Assembly (NCBI RefSeq): GCF_034702125.1
Contig: NC_085869.1
Span: 17,249,044-17,313,043, forward strand
DNA from: Engraulis encrasicolus
Taxonomy: Eukaryota > Chordata > Actinopteri > Clupeiformes > Engraulidae
DNA length: 64,000 nucleotides
Direction: 5' to 3'
The position numbers and the translations under genes were made by a program. Below are positions 21,902 through 28,732 of this stretch, one piece after another; positions within the stretch are counted from its first letter, which is position 1, and each line of letters opens with the position of its first letter. The notes under the pieces are model-generated. The model ran no database searches. It worked only from the letters and a program-made list of their open reading frames with translations, and was not told the origin of the DNA.

Positions 21902-22906
21902 CTTATGTGGACAGAGGCACAGGAACTTCTCTGTACCATGTTTCACAATGCTGCTACTATTGCTGTGCCGTTTTCAGAAAGTCATCATTTCTGTTTTTAA
22001 CACAAACAAGACACCAGAGATACCATCACCAAGTCTAAGCAGAGCAACATGGGACACAAATTTCCCCTCGGGGATAAATAAAGTTCAAGTCTAAGTCTAA
22101 GTCTAGACATTCACAACAACCAGACATTCACAACAACCACCATGTAAAGCTATTTCAAGTGGTTCATGGCTGCGGGCTAGGTAGGTATGGAGGGGTCAAC
22201 ATAGCCTACCATTGAGGGTATACTCTTTTCGCCACTGAAAACTTTCATCAATCATTTTCAGTGCATCTTCCACAACATCCTGCCTCCATGTCAGATAACC
22301 TTCAACCACACTGTCATCTTTCATGAGTCGGTCCACATCTCTGGGATCATATTTGTCTGATGAATCTGTAAACAAGAAAGCAAAGTGAACGTGCTGGAGT
22401 GACAGTCCTGGATTTTATTTGTATGTAGAGCTCTAGTTGCGTTCAGGTTGGTCATCAAAACACTTTCTGCCATGCTCCACCTGTCTTGTAAACTTAACCA
22501 ACAGAGATAGATAGAACTACAGCATACTTTGAACACAAGCAGATATGCAGATTACAATCAGCTAACTACATAAATGAGGGACGTTTACATTCTGCATTGT
22601 ACTGGATGCTACACGTCATGCGAGTTTGTTCAGTTACATATAGCACAGTGTTGTTGACAACAATGACAGCAAAGTAGGTGGTTAGCTAACTAGCAAGGAA
22701 GTTGGAGTAGCTAAAATTCTTACCCTGTACATATTCATTCTTAAACCGTTGTCGCGTTTCTTCGATCTTGTTTTCCGGTTTCTGTCAACAAAAACAAAGA
22801 CACATGTCACATCGTGCTACAGCGAAGAAGACGTTGAAATTGAGTTTGAGTTGACAATGCTATGTTAAGTTACCTGCTGTGATTCAGGCTGGCCCTCCTC
22901 CGCCAT
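1..22906 (-). CDS. mospd2: MOSPD2, motile sperm domain-containing protein 2 (15 coding exons, 3' end cut by window)
   Basis: Coding exons in transcript order: 22906-22874, 22781-22724, 22365-22210, 21068-20982, 20486-20332, 18067-18007, 17827-17789, 17165-17041, 16444-16271, 9355-9237, 3944-3851, 3516-3420, 2518-2389, 1496-1385, 98-1. All join in phase with GT-AG introns to about 512 codons; the human protein is about 518 residues, so only the last few residues are missing. Residues about 80-240 form a CRAL-TRIO lipid-binding-like domain (for example [30 protein letters not shown]). Residues about 325-445 form the major sperm protein domain ([25 protein letters not shown]). The final exon begins the C-terminal membrane anchor. 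In the family, MOSPD2 is an ER membrane protein whose MSP domain binds FFAT motifs of proteins on other organelles, building contact sites. The start is the first ATG, in a good context (AACAAACATGG). Confidence 0.95.
200..513. mobile_element. hAT-type MITE with perfect 8-bp target duplication
   Basis: Terminal inverted repeats TAGGGCTGGGCGGT and ACCGCCCAGCCCTA. Flanked by CACTACAT at 192-199 and 514-521. 314 bp, no transposase. In MOSPD2 intron 14. Confidence 0.85.
721..1004. mobile_element. hAT-type MITE with perfect 8-bp target duplication
   Basis: Starts CAGGGCTGGACCGGGATG and ends with a short inverted match (CCAATCCAGCCATG). Flanked by CTCTCACC at 713-720 and 1005-1012. A second copy of this family begins at 63899. 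No coding capacity. Confidence 0.75.
1046..1336 (+). mobile_element. tRNA-derived SINE, 5' truncated
   Basis: Begins at the RNA polymerase III B-box region (GGTTGCCGGTTCGACTCCC) and continues with the body seen in the full-length copy at 54927-55255. It lacks the A-box part. In MOSPD2 intron 14. Confidence 0.75.
1385..1496 (-). CDS. mospd2: MOSPD2 exon 14
   Basis: Encodes [20 protein letters not shown] then a low-complexity linker, placed by phase and by the RLRC start that matches human EHRLRC. The linker is poorly conserved, so the exon end is less certain; it has a GTGAGT donor. Confidence 0.85.
1497..2388. repeat. MOSPD2 intron 13: MITE and local duplication
   Basis: 2169-2297 is a palindromic element ending GGGGTGTGTTTCTC and GAGAAATGCACCCC. 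It is bracketed by two copies of a 27-base direct repeat (2142-2168 and 2349-2375), followed by two copies of the exon 13 end (2296-2312, 2388-2404). The rest of the intron shows no feature. Confidence 0.65.
2389..2518 (-). CDS. mospd2: MOSPD2 exon 13
   Basis: Encodes [19 protein letters not shown] and [17 protein letters not shown], the end of the MSP domain (human QDRFLIMAAEMEQ, FWKEVPRNKVMEH). The donor is GTAAGG. Seventeen bases at its donor end recur at 2296-2312. Confidence 0.95.
2519..3419. other. MOSPD2 intron 12
   Basis: No gene. Contains a GA-rich simple repeat at 3148-3201, otherwise unremarkable A+T-rich sequence. Confidence 0.7.
3420..3516 (-). CDS. mospd2: MOSPD2 exon 12
   Basis: Encodes [20 protein letters not shown] then [12 protein letters not shown], the signature of the MSP domain that forms the FFAT-binding surface. 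The donor is GTAAAG. Confidence 0.96.
3527..3700 (-). mobile_element. LINE-like 3' end with AAGTC pentamer tail
   Basis: A (GTCAA)n run at 3528-3548 is followed by TGTACTTGATTGTCA, the reverse complement of the GTGACAATAAA-(GACTT)n tail seen at 37920-38018 and 59433-59452. The element therefore lies in minus orientation inside MOSPD2 intron 11. Confidence 0.55.
3851..3944 (-). CDS. mospd2: MOSPD2 exon 11
   Basis: Encodes [17 protein letters not shown] and [15 protein letters not shown], the first strands of the MSP immunoglobulin-like domain (human SPAEELYFGS, LTNVTKNIVAFK). The donor is GTACGT. Confidence 0.95.
4402..5714. mobile_element. TTAA-flanked piggyBac-like nonautonomous transposon
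   Basis: TTAA at both ends (4402-4405, 5711-5714), then terminal inverted repeats CCCTTGTGTTGTGTTCG and CGAACACAACATAAGGG. Inner inverted motifs GGGTCATTTTTGACCC occur near 4449 and 5678. About 1.3 kb; no transposase frame. In MOSPD2 intron 10. Confidence 0.85.
5917..6015. repeat. Dispersed repeat (family with copies at 16470 and 16866)
   Basis: The core TTTACCGCACACTTTGTTTG and the end TGCGTCATCAGGTTCG recur at 16480-16565; a diverged copy is at 16866-16931. Probably a retroposon, since the 16470 copy is flanked by a long direct repeat. Confidence 0.65.
7045..8095 (+). repeat. Tandem array of three tRNA-derived SINE units
   Basis: Units of about 250 bases start at about 7045, 7292 and 7550, each opening with (G)TAACGGAGG and containing a tRNA-like A box TTTTAGCTCAGCGG and a B-box-like stretch. 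The third unit is split by an inserted TTAA element (7589-7917). In MOSPD2 intron 10. Confidence 0.75.
7589..7917. mobile_element. TTAA-flanked MITE nested in a SINE array
   Basis: TTAA on both sides (7589-7592, 7914-7917). Terminal inverted repeats GGGCCGTACACACACGTCGC and GCGATGTGTGTGTACGGCCC. The neighbouring units show the uninterrupted site as GTTAGTAAG. No coding capacity. Confidence 0.85.
9051..9200. repeat. Dispersed repeat, second copy at 42717-42860
   Basis: Both copies share GGGGCCTAACA, then TATGTTTGTTGTTCACATGG and AAAAAGCCTGGCAACCCC. This copy ends about 35 bases from MOSPD2 exon 10 on its donor side. Confidence 0.7.
9237..9355 (-). CDS. mospd2: MOSPD2 exon 10
   Basis: Encodes [18 protein letters not shown] and then [14 protein letters not shown], matching the human KKPLSVFKGPLLHI at the entry to the MSP domain. 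Starts in phase 0, as required by exon 9, and ends two bases into a Ser codon. The acceptor GGTTAAAAG has a weak pyrimidine tract. Confidence 0.9.
9739..9914. repeat. (CA)n microsatellite
   Basis: About 120 bases of CA repeats with two short C-rich interruptions, then a smaller CA tract. Open frames across it are artefacts. Confidence 0.95.
11185..11490. mobile_element. TTAA-flanked MITE, family AAGGTGCACTGTG (copy 1)
   Basis: TTAA at 11185-11188 and 11487-11490. Inverted ends AAAGGTGCACTGTG and CACAGTGCATCTTT. Shares its body (for example GGAGAAGATTCCCCCTTTTC) with the copies at 21233, 30597, 32529 and 55290. Confidence 0.8.
12022..12290 (-). other. Orphan exon-like open frame inside MOSPD2 intron 9
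   Basis: After a strong pyrimidine tract and AAG (12290), a frame reads [20 protein letters not shown] and [13 protein letters not shown]. It looks protein-like but I recognise no family. In the phase MOSPD2 exon 9 would need, it meets a stop at once, so it is not a simple MOSPD2 cassette exon. It may be a fossil exon or chance. Confidence 0.25.
13384..14230 (+). other. GC-richer block with repeated CCAAT boxes, unassigned
   Basis: Contains GATTGGCT at 13629 and 13670 in near-duplicate 40-base contexts, CpG-rich patches and a following ATGAGAGCCTTGCAAGTGAG that could be an exon end. The left end resembles the MITE at 2169. No recognisable protein. Could be a repeat or a cryptic promoter. Confidence 0.3.
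14869..15098. mobile_element. Palindromic MITE (second copy at 62141-62374)
   Basis: The ends GGGCTGGACTGG and CCAGTGCAGTCC are inverted. The inner arms CCCTATTTTCAGAAAT and ATTTCTGAAAATAGGG form a long hairpin around an A+T core. Flanked by near-identical 15-base repeats (GACTAGAGGATATGG, GACTGGAGGATATGG). Confidence 0.75.
15455..15630 (-). repeat. Dispersed repeat, three copies in window
   Basis: The stretch GCTGTTACCAGAATGGCAAT plus GACCAAGTCGTAATG is the reverse complement of segments at 33940-34110 and 38545-38715. Likely a MITE or retroposon fragment. Confidence 0.7.
16271..16444 (-). CDS. mospd2: MOSPD2 exon 9
   Basis: Fifty-eight codons starting [18 protein letters not shown] and [13 protein letters not shown], then an acidic low-complexity linker between the CRAL-TRIO and MSP domains, ending KPRK. 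Its acceptor tract is supplied by an inserted repeat (16463-16567). Confidence 0.95.
16463..16567. mobile_element. Retroposon-like insertion abutting MOSPD2 exon 9 acceptor
   Basis: A copy of the repeat family at 5917. Flanked by CATCAACATGACTCT at 16451 and CATCAACATGATTCT at 16568, a target-site duplication with one mismatch. On the minus strand it supplies CGTTTTTCCTTTTT, the pyrimidine tract of the exon 9 acceptor. Confidence 0.7.
16568..17053 (-). repeat. Tandem duplication of MOSPD2 exon 8 donor end and intron
   Basis: Segment 16568-16747 and segment about 16748-17053 share GTGCCTATGATCACTTATTT-like sequence, TCAATCAGGACAGCTTTG and finally CGTTCCTCCCATG, the last 13 exonic bases of exon 8. 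The left copy keeps a GTATGC donor. A diverged repeat copy (16866-16931) is inserted in the right copy. Confidence 0.75.
17041..17165 (-). CDS. mospd2: MOSPD2 exon 8
   Basis: Encodes [20 protein letters not shown] and NLPPHMGGT, the last part of the CRAL-TRIO domain. The donor is GTAAGT. The terminal 13 exonic bases and the following intron have a second copy at 16735-16747. Confidence 0.95.
17386..17718. mobile_element. hAT-type MITE with perfect 8-bp target duplication
   Basis: The ends CAGGGGTGGGG and CCCCACCCCTG are inverted. Flanked by ATCTACAG at 17378-17385 and 17719-17726. Same family as 44953-45270. In MOSPD2 intron 7. Confidence 0.88.
17789..17827 (-). CDS. mospd2: MOSPD2 exon 7 (39 bp)
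   Basis: A 39-base micro-exon encoding [13 protein letters not shown] plus one base. It matches the human KIVIFDMPWLMNA stretch. It is too short to be found as an open frame; it was placed by homology and phase. Confidence 0.92.
18007..18067 (-). CDS. mospd2: MOSPD2 exon 6
   Basis: Encodes [20 protein letters not shown], matching the human CRAL-TRIO segment [16 protein letters not shown]. The acceptor has a long T tract and CAG, and the donor is GTAAGT. Confidence 0.95.
18068..20331. other. MOSPD2 intron 5
   Basis: Holds a (GA)n microsatellite at 18727-18783, a short hAT-type element at 19774-20109 and a partial duplication of exon 5. I see nothing else in the remainder. Confidence 0.7.
19774..20109. 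mobile_element. hAT-type nonautonomous element
   Basis: Left end CAGAGCTCTAAATGAACTTT, right end AATTTAGAGCCCTG. Flanked by CTACTATG and CTACTGTG (one mismatch). Inner motif ACCAGCCAAA...GGCTGGT. Shares ends with the larger element at 47960-49276. Part of its right end is duplicated at 20200-20283. Confidence 0.75.
20110..20367 (-). repeat. Tandem duplication of MOSPD2 exon 5 donor end
   Basis: 20110-20197 and 20284-20367 are near copies, each with GAAACAG-GGAGGTAA-TGCAA, GGTGGGCTTAC and GATGTTGCTGATGCC-type sequence. The left copy carries 32 exonic bases with an intact GTAAGC donor but no acceptor side. Confidence 0.8.
20332..20486 (-). CDS. mospd2: MOSPD2 exon 5
   Basis: Encodes [14 protein letters not shown] and [12 protein letters not shown], then [13 protein letters not shown], the core of the CRAL-TRIO domain. 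The donor is GTAAGC. A partial copy of the 3' end of this exon with its donor lies in the next intron at 20166-20197. Confidence 0.95.
20982..21068 (-). CDS. mospd2: MOSPD2 exon 4
   Basis: Encodes [15 protein letters not shown] then [13 protein letters not shown], the first strand of the CRAL-TRIO domain; the [10 protein letters not shown] motif is near identical in mammals. The donor is GTATGT, with a single base T carried to exon 5. Confidence 0.93.
21233..21566. mobile_element. TTAA MITE, family AAGGTGCACTGTG (copy 2)
   Basis: TTAA at 21233-21236; the right end is mutated (GTACCTTCAA). Shares GGAGAAGATCCCCCTTTTCA with the other copies. In MOSPD2 intron 3. Confidence 0.75.
21822..21900. 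repeat. (CA)n microsatellite
   Basis: Uninterrupted CA dinucleotide run in MOSPD2 intron 3. Confidence 0.97.
22210..22365 (-). CDS. mospd2: MOSPD2 exon 3
   Basis: Fifty-two codons including [15 protein letters not shown] and [11 protein letters not shown], the N-terminal helical part that precedes the lipid-binding fold (CRAL-TRIO N region). The acceptor is TTTACAG and the donor GTAGGC. Confidence 0.92.
22724..22781 (-). CDS. mospd2: MOSPD2 exon 2
   Basis: Encodes [19 protein letters not shown], resembling the N-terminal ISETRRRFEAEYV stretch of the human protein. The acceptor is a TGACAG and the donor GTAAGA. It ends with one extra base, completed by exon 3 as Asp. Confidence 0.9.
22874..22906 (-). 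CDS. mospd2: MOSPD2 exon 1 (start codon)
   Basis: Encodes [11 protein letters not shown], 11 codons in phase 0, followed by a GTAACT donor. The ATG lies in AACAAACATGG. This exon faces the FANCB gene, so its upstream side is part of the shared intergenic region. Confidence 0.88.
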
Positions 22907-24222
22907 GTTTGTTGCTCAGACTGGCTAGCTGTGCTACTTTCTGTCACGAGTCTGTTTGCTAGGCTAGGGATACAGCGGTCGGTGAAGTTTGCATCCTACG
23001 CGAACAGTCACCCAGACGTCAGCTGACCAAAACACTGAACGAAAAACTTCATGCGAAACTGCGGCGATACTTCTGCCAAACAGAACTTCGCGTTCTTGTA
23101 TGCAGAAGGAAAAAGGTTGTCGCTCAAAGGCACTTTTTGGTCGGCCCCCACATACAGTGAAAGGTTCAGCCCCCTGACAGATTGTGGCGCGCTCTCACTT
23201 CAGACTCATACATGTCTCTTGTCATCTACTGCAACTAACTTGTGAGTTCTCCGTTCTCAACACTCAACCTAACTAGTAACTTCGCCATTGTGGGTTTTTT
23301 TTTGTTCGAAATGAATGTTAATTTAGGTGTAATATTCTGTATGGACAGTTCTCTATTTAGCTAATGTAAGCGTTACCAGCTAATCACTAGACATGGCATC
23401 ATAAAGTTATGAACATCTACGACCAATTACCTAGACTGACTGTTGAGATTAGGCGATAATTTAGGACATACCTCACATTTCTGGTGATCTTTATCTTCAC
23501 CATGTTACTCTGTGAGCGAATTAGACTACGTGTTCTCTCATTACAAATCCTTTGTTTTCTCGTTGCATGGCCACAGTTATCAAGCTTATCACATCAGTTC
23601 TTACCTGATTCAACACATCATCATCATCACCCAAAGACGCGCAAAGTGGATTAGTCCAATTAATCACTCCTGATTCTGATTGGAAGAAAGTGTTACATCC
23701 TGGGGCCCCTAGGCTGCAGATTTCTGTGCACACACCACCCTGGAAAATTTGCAATATGATTACGAGGAAAAGGATTTAAAGATAACATACCTGCCAATAA
23801 GTGGAGAGGAGTAACACGATTTGTAAATTATTTTTTTCAATATCACATCTGCAATTCTGCGATTTTCACTTTTAGCCAATTGGGGACCCCCTGTCAGGTG
23901 GGGCCCCCCTAGGCTTCAGCCATATCTAGCCTGTGCATTAATCCGGCCCTGCTACTGACCATGGCATAGGCTATTCCAGAAAACATGCATGCATGTCCAT
24001 TTTAAACACATGTTTTCTATGCTGTTCTGTCTCTGTTTTTTCTACTAAAAATAGTGGGCCCCATGGAAGATTTACGTTTTGGGCCCCCAAAATGTGCAGT
24101 AGGGCCCCTAGAACACACACACATTTTAATCCTGCCCTGCTACTGACCATGGCACCAGGCAAGAAAACCTGCATGCATGTCCAATTTAAACACATGGTCT
24201 GTTCTGTCTCTCTTTTTTTCAG
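22907..24222. promoter_or_regulatory. MOSPD2-FANCB head-to-head intergenic region, probable bidirectional promoter
   Basis: The two start codons are divergent and 1.4 kb apart. The sequence next to MOSPD2 (22907-23330) is relatively CpG-rich with a GACGTCAG CRE-like half-site near 23013. It should carry the MOSPD2 5' UTR and a non-coding first exon of FANCB, since the FANCB start codon lies just inside an exon with a splice acceptor at 24221-24222. I could not fix either transcription start. The right half contains a local duplication (23951-24040 and 24140-24222) and repeat fragments. Confidence 0.5.
23951..24222 (+). repeat. Local duplication before the first FANCB coding exon
   Basis: 23951-24040 and 24140-24222 both read CTACTGACCATGGCA, CATGCATGCATGTCCA, TTTAAACACATG and CTGTTCTGTCTCT. 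The right copy ends in the TTTTTTTCAG acceptor of FANCB; the left copy ends in a T-rich tract followed by AATAG. Confidence 0.75.
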
Positions 24223-25208
24223 ATGATGCATGTAAAGAGCATGTGGGGCCAGAACTGTGTCTGTTCTGTTAAGGACTTGTGATGACCCCCAGAAGACCAC
24301 ACACAAAGCGGATCACCTTAAATGGTGACATTCTTTTCTTTCAATGCAAATACTCAGATCAAGATGGGGACAAGCAGGTGAAGTCAGACCTCATCTGTCA
24401 GAAGCTGTCATTCACCAGGGAAACCAATAGTTTTTCCTCGCTACATGGTGACACGACTATATACAAAGACAGCTCCGCAGACGTAGACGTGGTACATTGC
24501 TCTACAGCTTTTGACAGGAGAAAGAAAACGGTGGTCCCTTGCATCTTGCTCCGACAATGGAAGCAGAAAAGCTCCTGTTACAGATACAAATTCATCACGT
24601 TGACAAGCCCCACCAAAGCAGAACTGCATGTCAAGTTTAGCACCCAGTATGAACTGCGAGATGACATCTCAATATGCCAAGGCCCCACCATCATGTGGAG
24701 GCATGAGGGCAACGTGTACTACGCATCAGCCTGCACAGGTGAAGTCAGAAGTCTTCCTGTCCAGATGTCGCCGGTTGTGTTTTTGGGAGAGCTGTCCAAT
24801 AAGTTGATCGTTTTTGGCTCACTAACACATGTGGCGGAAGAAGAAGAAGCTATTGTTCCACAGGGCATAAACATAAGAAAAGAAAACAAAATAGTAGCAT
24901 ACTCCATTGAGGATGGAAAGGTGTTGGATGGAACATGCATTATGCCAAACGCATACGGCTCCGTGGTGCAGTGTGCTTGCGTTGTTTCTGCGGTGGAGGT
25001 CGGAGGGCATCTAGAAGTCACCATGCTGGCAGCCACCAATAGAAAGCAGCTGGTCTGCTTTGAGAATGGGGATCTGAAAGAGGTCTGCCAGTTGCCATTT
25101 GAAGAACCTGAGAGCATCAAGATGGCCAATACTGGAAACAGTGGACTCCTACTCCTGATCTCTTTCAACCATGGAAATGTGTGTGCAGTGTGGAAAGATA
25201 CCTTTCAG
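24223..25208 (+). CDS. fancb: FANCB first coding exon (coding part 24282-25208)
   Basis: Begins after a TCTTTTTTTCAG acceptor; the first 59 bases are 5' UTR and contain short upstream ATGs out of frame. Coding part: 309 codons, the N-terminal beta-propeller-like half, including LTSPTKAELHVKFSTQYEL and GPTIMWRHEGNVYY. Ends KDTFQ at a GTACTA donor in phase 0. Confidence 0.93.
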
Positions 25209-28200
25209 GTACTATAGCTGGGAATGATATGATACACTTTTTTTTTTAAAAACTGACAGTGTCGAAGTACTTATTTGATCTGATGCATACATCATACTGT
25301 GCTAATGTACAAAAAAAACCACTTACCCTACTTGGCATCTGCACGTTGTTGTTTGTATTTTCTGTGCACTTTGTATCTATGTTTATGTCTTTGATTGTAA
25401 GTCGCTTTGGATAAAAGTGCCTAGTGTAATGTAATGGAAGAATACATCAACTTTAAAGCTGCTATTGAATACATACAGGAAATAACATGAAATTCTCCGG
25501 GTAGGCCTATATGAATAGGGATTACTGAATATCTTTATAATAAAATATTGATTTCATGGACGAGTAATTGAGCTATCCTCTGGCTGGTTTGAATTCACCA
25601 TCTCAGGTGTGGTACGGTCTTATGTACAGTATACAGTAATAAAATGAACGAAACATGTGGACCTTTCAGCCATTTTTGTTTTGGATTTTTCCTCTACATA
25701 CTGTATAATCGGTATTTCGTAGGTATTGCATAGGGATAAATATGTGTATCTGAAATGAGTTGATGCTTGTTTACCTTAGGTTGCAGCACATTGGTCTGGC
25801 ATGAGTTCAGTGCTTGTTGATGATTTTGTCGGATGTGGGACAGACCAGGTCCTTCTGGTGTTGCAAGACCAGAATCCCCCTGAATCGCTAGCAAACTTCA
25901 TTTTGACAGATCTCTGTGGAACAGTGCATTCTGTGAGTAAAATCTTTTTTGTTTGATTAGTAGGATTTACTTGATTTCGGCCTACACGTTCTGGATAGAT
26001 GGTACTATATTATATTGTTTTTTTGACTGAATGAACATTTTTTTTCAGCACGGCTATAGTGAGACCAGCGAGGAATTCGAAACTTCAGATGCTTCTGAAG
26101 GAAACTACCTTTGTACTCTGCAGGCTTTAGAATCCAGATTACAGGCAAGTCCTGTCATTTTCTTACTGATATATGTATATGTAATGTTTATTGTAATGAA
26201 TAATTCACAGAATAGCACAATGACGTCGTCAACATATTGGCAATTCAAGCTTGTTTTTTTAAGCGATGTAAGTTGTGCATACTAAGTAAGGTTATTGAGA
26301 AGAAGTCTTCTCTACTCACAGCATTGCTCTTTCCACTTTCACGTCCTCCTCTTTTTGCTTTGATCCTCAGAGTGGCCTGACCTTGCTTCAAGACCTTCAG
26401 AGAGATCTTGATGTCAAAGACAGGGTTCTTCTGCAGTCCACCAATGCCCTGTCAGATATGGTGTCAGGAAGAGACTACGCTGTATCAAAGACTGAACAGG
26501 TCATGACTCCTCCGCTCCTCTGCTCTTTCATGTCCCATACTCCACTGTGTTTCTTCGTAGCATCTTTGTTCCATCCACCCGCGGCAACGTGACAATTCTG
26601 TTCAGCACAGCACTATTCTATTGGAGCCATACAAAATGTCAGTTCTTTGTTCCCTTGAAACACTGTACTCTGCAACTGTACGGTATATGAGCTGGGAATT
26701 GATACACCCAGCAGATTTTGTGCTTTGCTCCAGCTAACATGTTTGTTTTTTCTTAATTTATGTACAAAGTATGTATTCATTTATTTATTATTGTTATTAG
26801 TAGTAGTAGAACTAGTTTTATACTTTATGATGAGTCTCTGAGCATTCAAAAACACTTTATTGATAAAAGTGTGTTTTTATTTTTCATGTGTGGCATATAG
26901 GAAGGCCTGGTGTCGTTGTGGATGGAGGCTGGTGGTGAGGAAGAGGAGGGAGAGCCGCAGGAGAGGATGCAGATAGAGACAGAGCCAGCCCCACCGCCTT
27001 TCCTGGTGGACGCGCTATGGCAGAGGATCATGGATGAACGCCTAGTGGTGGGAGTCTCGCTAACGAAACGGGATGACATGTAGGTCCTCTAATGATCTCC
27101 TTAAGGTGCTAGTTACACGTATCTGGATATTTTTAAATGCCAATTTTTCCACAACATTTGGGTAAAATAGAAAGAAATATGTCTGCACACTTAAATCCTC
27201 TTTGTGTTCTTTTTAAGAAGCCAAGCTTTCAGTCTACTGACCTTCCTCAGGGCTCACAACATTTGGATAAAAATGAAAACGCTACTGTGACGGGTGCGTT
27301 TTTGCCCCTCTAAATGGGATCTTTTTTTAAACCAGATTTTTGAAATGCACTTTCTAAACCTCTGCTTATGTGTAAACGCGAAGCCAAAACTAACGTGTTT
27401 TCAAAAATATCCATATAAGTGTAAACGGCTTCCAAATGTCTTTTTTTCTCTCTGTGTCTGTGTCTCTCTGTGTCTGTCTGACACCATGATAACTATTTTG
27501 TTTACTCCCCAATCAGGCTGTAGAGACACACATCTTAGCAGACAGTTTTTTTTCCAGTCTTTATGAGCATTGTGAGCCAAATATCAATTTAAGCTCCGCA
27601 GATAGAAGCCTGTGTAGAGCATCTCATTACAAATCGCTTGGTGGTAATTAACTGAACTCTTTTCCATTTTGTTTCTGTTTAGTGAAGAGTGTGAATCATT
27701 AGCTTGATCTGTACCAGACCACTGGCCCCCAACTCTGTGATAATGATATACGTAGTAGGCCCTCGCTCGTTGTTAATTGTGTCCAATCATGCATGGCTCA
27801 TATGAGTCTCATCAGCCAGCTGTCACTTTCCACTCTGGCTGTTGCCCTGCCTGCGCTCTGGTGACTTCTTGCTTCCACATCATTTTCCCCCTCAGTTTCT
27901 CTCTGGCGACAAAAAAAGTTTGACAGACTACCGTAATTCTGAGCCGGAGACCTACAGGAGCGTCAACGTTTTTTGTTTTTTTTTCAATGAAAAGTTTACA
28001 TTTTCATTTTGATACTTTTCTCCTCTGATTCATCCATGTGACACAGTAAATGTGGTCATCCAAGTACTAATTAATAATTCATCAATTAACTCATTCATTT
28101 AACCCATTTTAGCCTAAGGCGCCTGCAAAAAAAACGCCTCTTTGTATACAGTTGCACACAGTGTTTGTACAAATTATCAATCTATGATAATGTTAATGAT

Positions 28201-28656
28201 AATGATAATGATAATGTCTTTGTTTACAGTCACACATAGTCTATTTGCCAGTCCTCAAATACACAAGTTTCTAGATATTTTGCTAAACTGATATTCCAGT
28301 TGATGGATATGACAGAGGCAACTGAATCCAGAAGATGTTACAGCAAGGCAGGTCTGATGCCATATGTTGGAAGGAACTCTAAGTCAGGGAACAATGAAGA
28401 AACCATGAATATTCCTCAGTTGACATTCTGTCAAATTGTGCTTGTAATTTCTTAGAACAGGATAGGATGAGCCTTTATTGTCTCTTCAAGAGAGATTTTT
28501 TTTCTTGGGCACTGTGTGCAATGAATGTCTCACAAATTTCACACATCAACACAATAGACAACACAAATAGCAATAATCATGGCAGAATAGACCAAAGCAA
28601 AAAAAAACATAAGTAAACATATATGGTCTTCCCCTCATCCGATCACACATAGCAAA

Positions 28657-28732
<76 letters not shown>

